A DNA stretch of 64,000 bases, taken from positions 6,010-70,009 of the forward strand of contig JAEZCS010000058.1 of assembly GCA_023433445.1 (NCBI GenBank), given 5' to 3'. Position numbers and translations under genes: made by a program. Positions 63,956 to 64,000 of this stretch are shown here, in pieces. Position 1 is the first letter of the stretch. Each line of letters begins with the position of its first letter. The notes below the pieces were generated by a model. It worked only from the letters and a program-made list of their open reading frames with translations. It searched no databases and was not told the origin of the DNA. Source of the stretch: Pseudomonadota bacterium. Its GTDB lineage: Bacteria; Pseudomonadota; Alphaproteobacteria; Sphingomonadales; Sphingomonadaceae.

Positions 63956-64000
63956 CCGTCAGGCCATGCGCCCTGCCATCTTTTCGGAGGCTCTGCAATA

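Overview
The window looks like an alphaproteobacterium of the sphingomonad group (Sphingobium, Sphingomonas or Novosphingobium type). The grounds are high GC with strong third-position G/C bias, a TraA-type relaxase with TraC/TraD/TraG, a RepA of the replication-initiator-protein-A family next to a small ParA, an alphaproteobacterial curli cluster with CsgH, and a Tim44-like protein. It carries a complete replication and partition backbone, but also two tRNA genes. I infer a chromid or megaplasmid, or a plasmid integrated in a chromosome; one window cannot decide which.

Layout. 1-7.9 kb is a mobilisation module: RES/Xre toxin-antitoxin (toxin cut by the window edge), a 5'-truncated ATPase gene, a DUF6118 membrane protein, the relaxase, a likely oriT, TraC/TraD-like proteins and the TraG coupling protein. 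No type IV secretion channel is visible. 8.1-27.1 kb is a surface polysaccharide locus: dTDP-rhamnose genes rmlCBDA with a Wza-like exporter, a KpsE/KpsM/KpsT ABC export system, nucleotide-sugar enzymes, and a two-domain RgpF-like protein with accessory genes (coiled-coil protein, PhyH dioxygenase, DUF5672 protein, GT2). 27.2-34.3 kb is the replicon core: parA plus a small ribbon-helix-helix-like gene, metY and an FMN-dependent glutamate-synthase-family gene, an HTH gene, four iterons and repA with a fifth, inverted iteron in its promoter region. 34.3-44.7 kb is a second glycan/membrane locus: four large polytopic proteins, two GT2s, two methyltransferases and GtrA. 44.9-50.3 kb is an intact Tn3-family transposon with 38-bp inverted repeats, a 5-bp target duplication, tnpA, a resolvase and a DUF1593 passenger gene. 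51.1-60.0 kb is a curli-type amyloid cluster with csgF, csgG, four curlin-repeat proteins, a csgH-like gene and a LuxR-type regulator. 60.2-64 kb holds a Tim44-domain protein, tRNA-Val, a hipBA pair with three identical operators, and tRNA-Gly.

The most unusual signal is a family of short intergenic arrays built on GATAGCTATC, GGATATCC and GATACTA-type units. Two flank the parA operon, and at least five more lie at 31.5, 34.3, 43.0, 44.8 and 61.6 kb, one of them upstream of repA. They look like a dispersed centromere or operator set for the RHH-type protein. The second is the curli cluster, which has four structural-type subunits, including one of about 25 repeats, with strong hairpins between the subunit genes.
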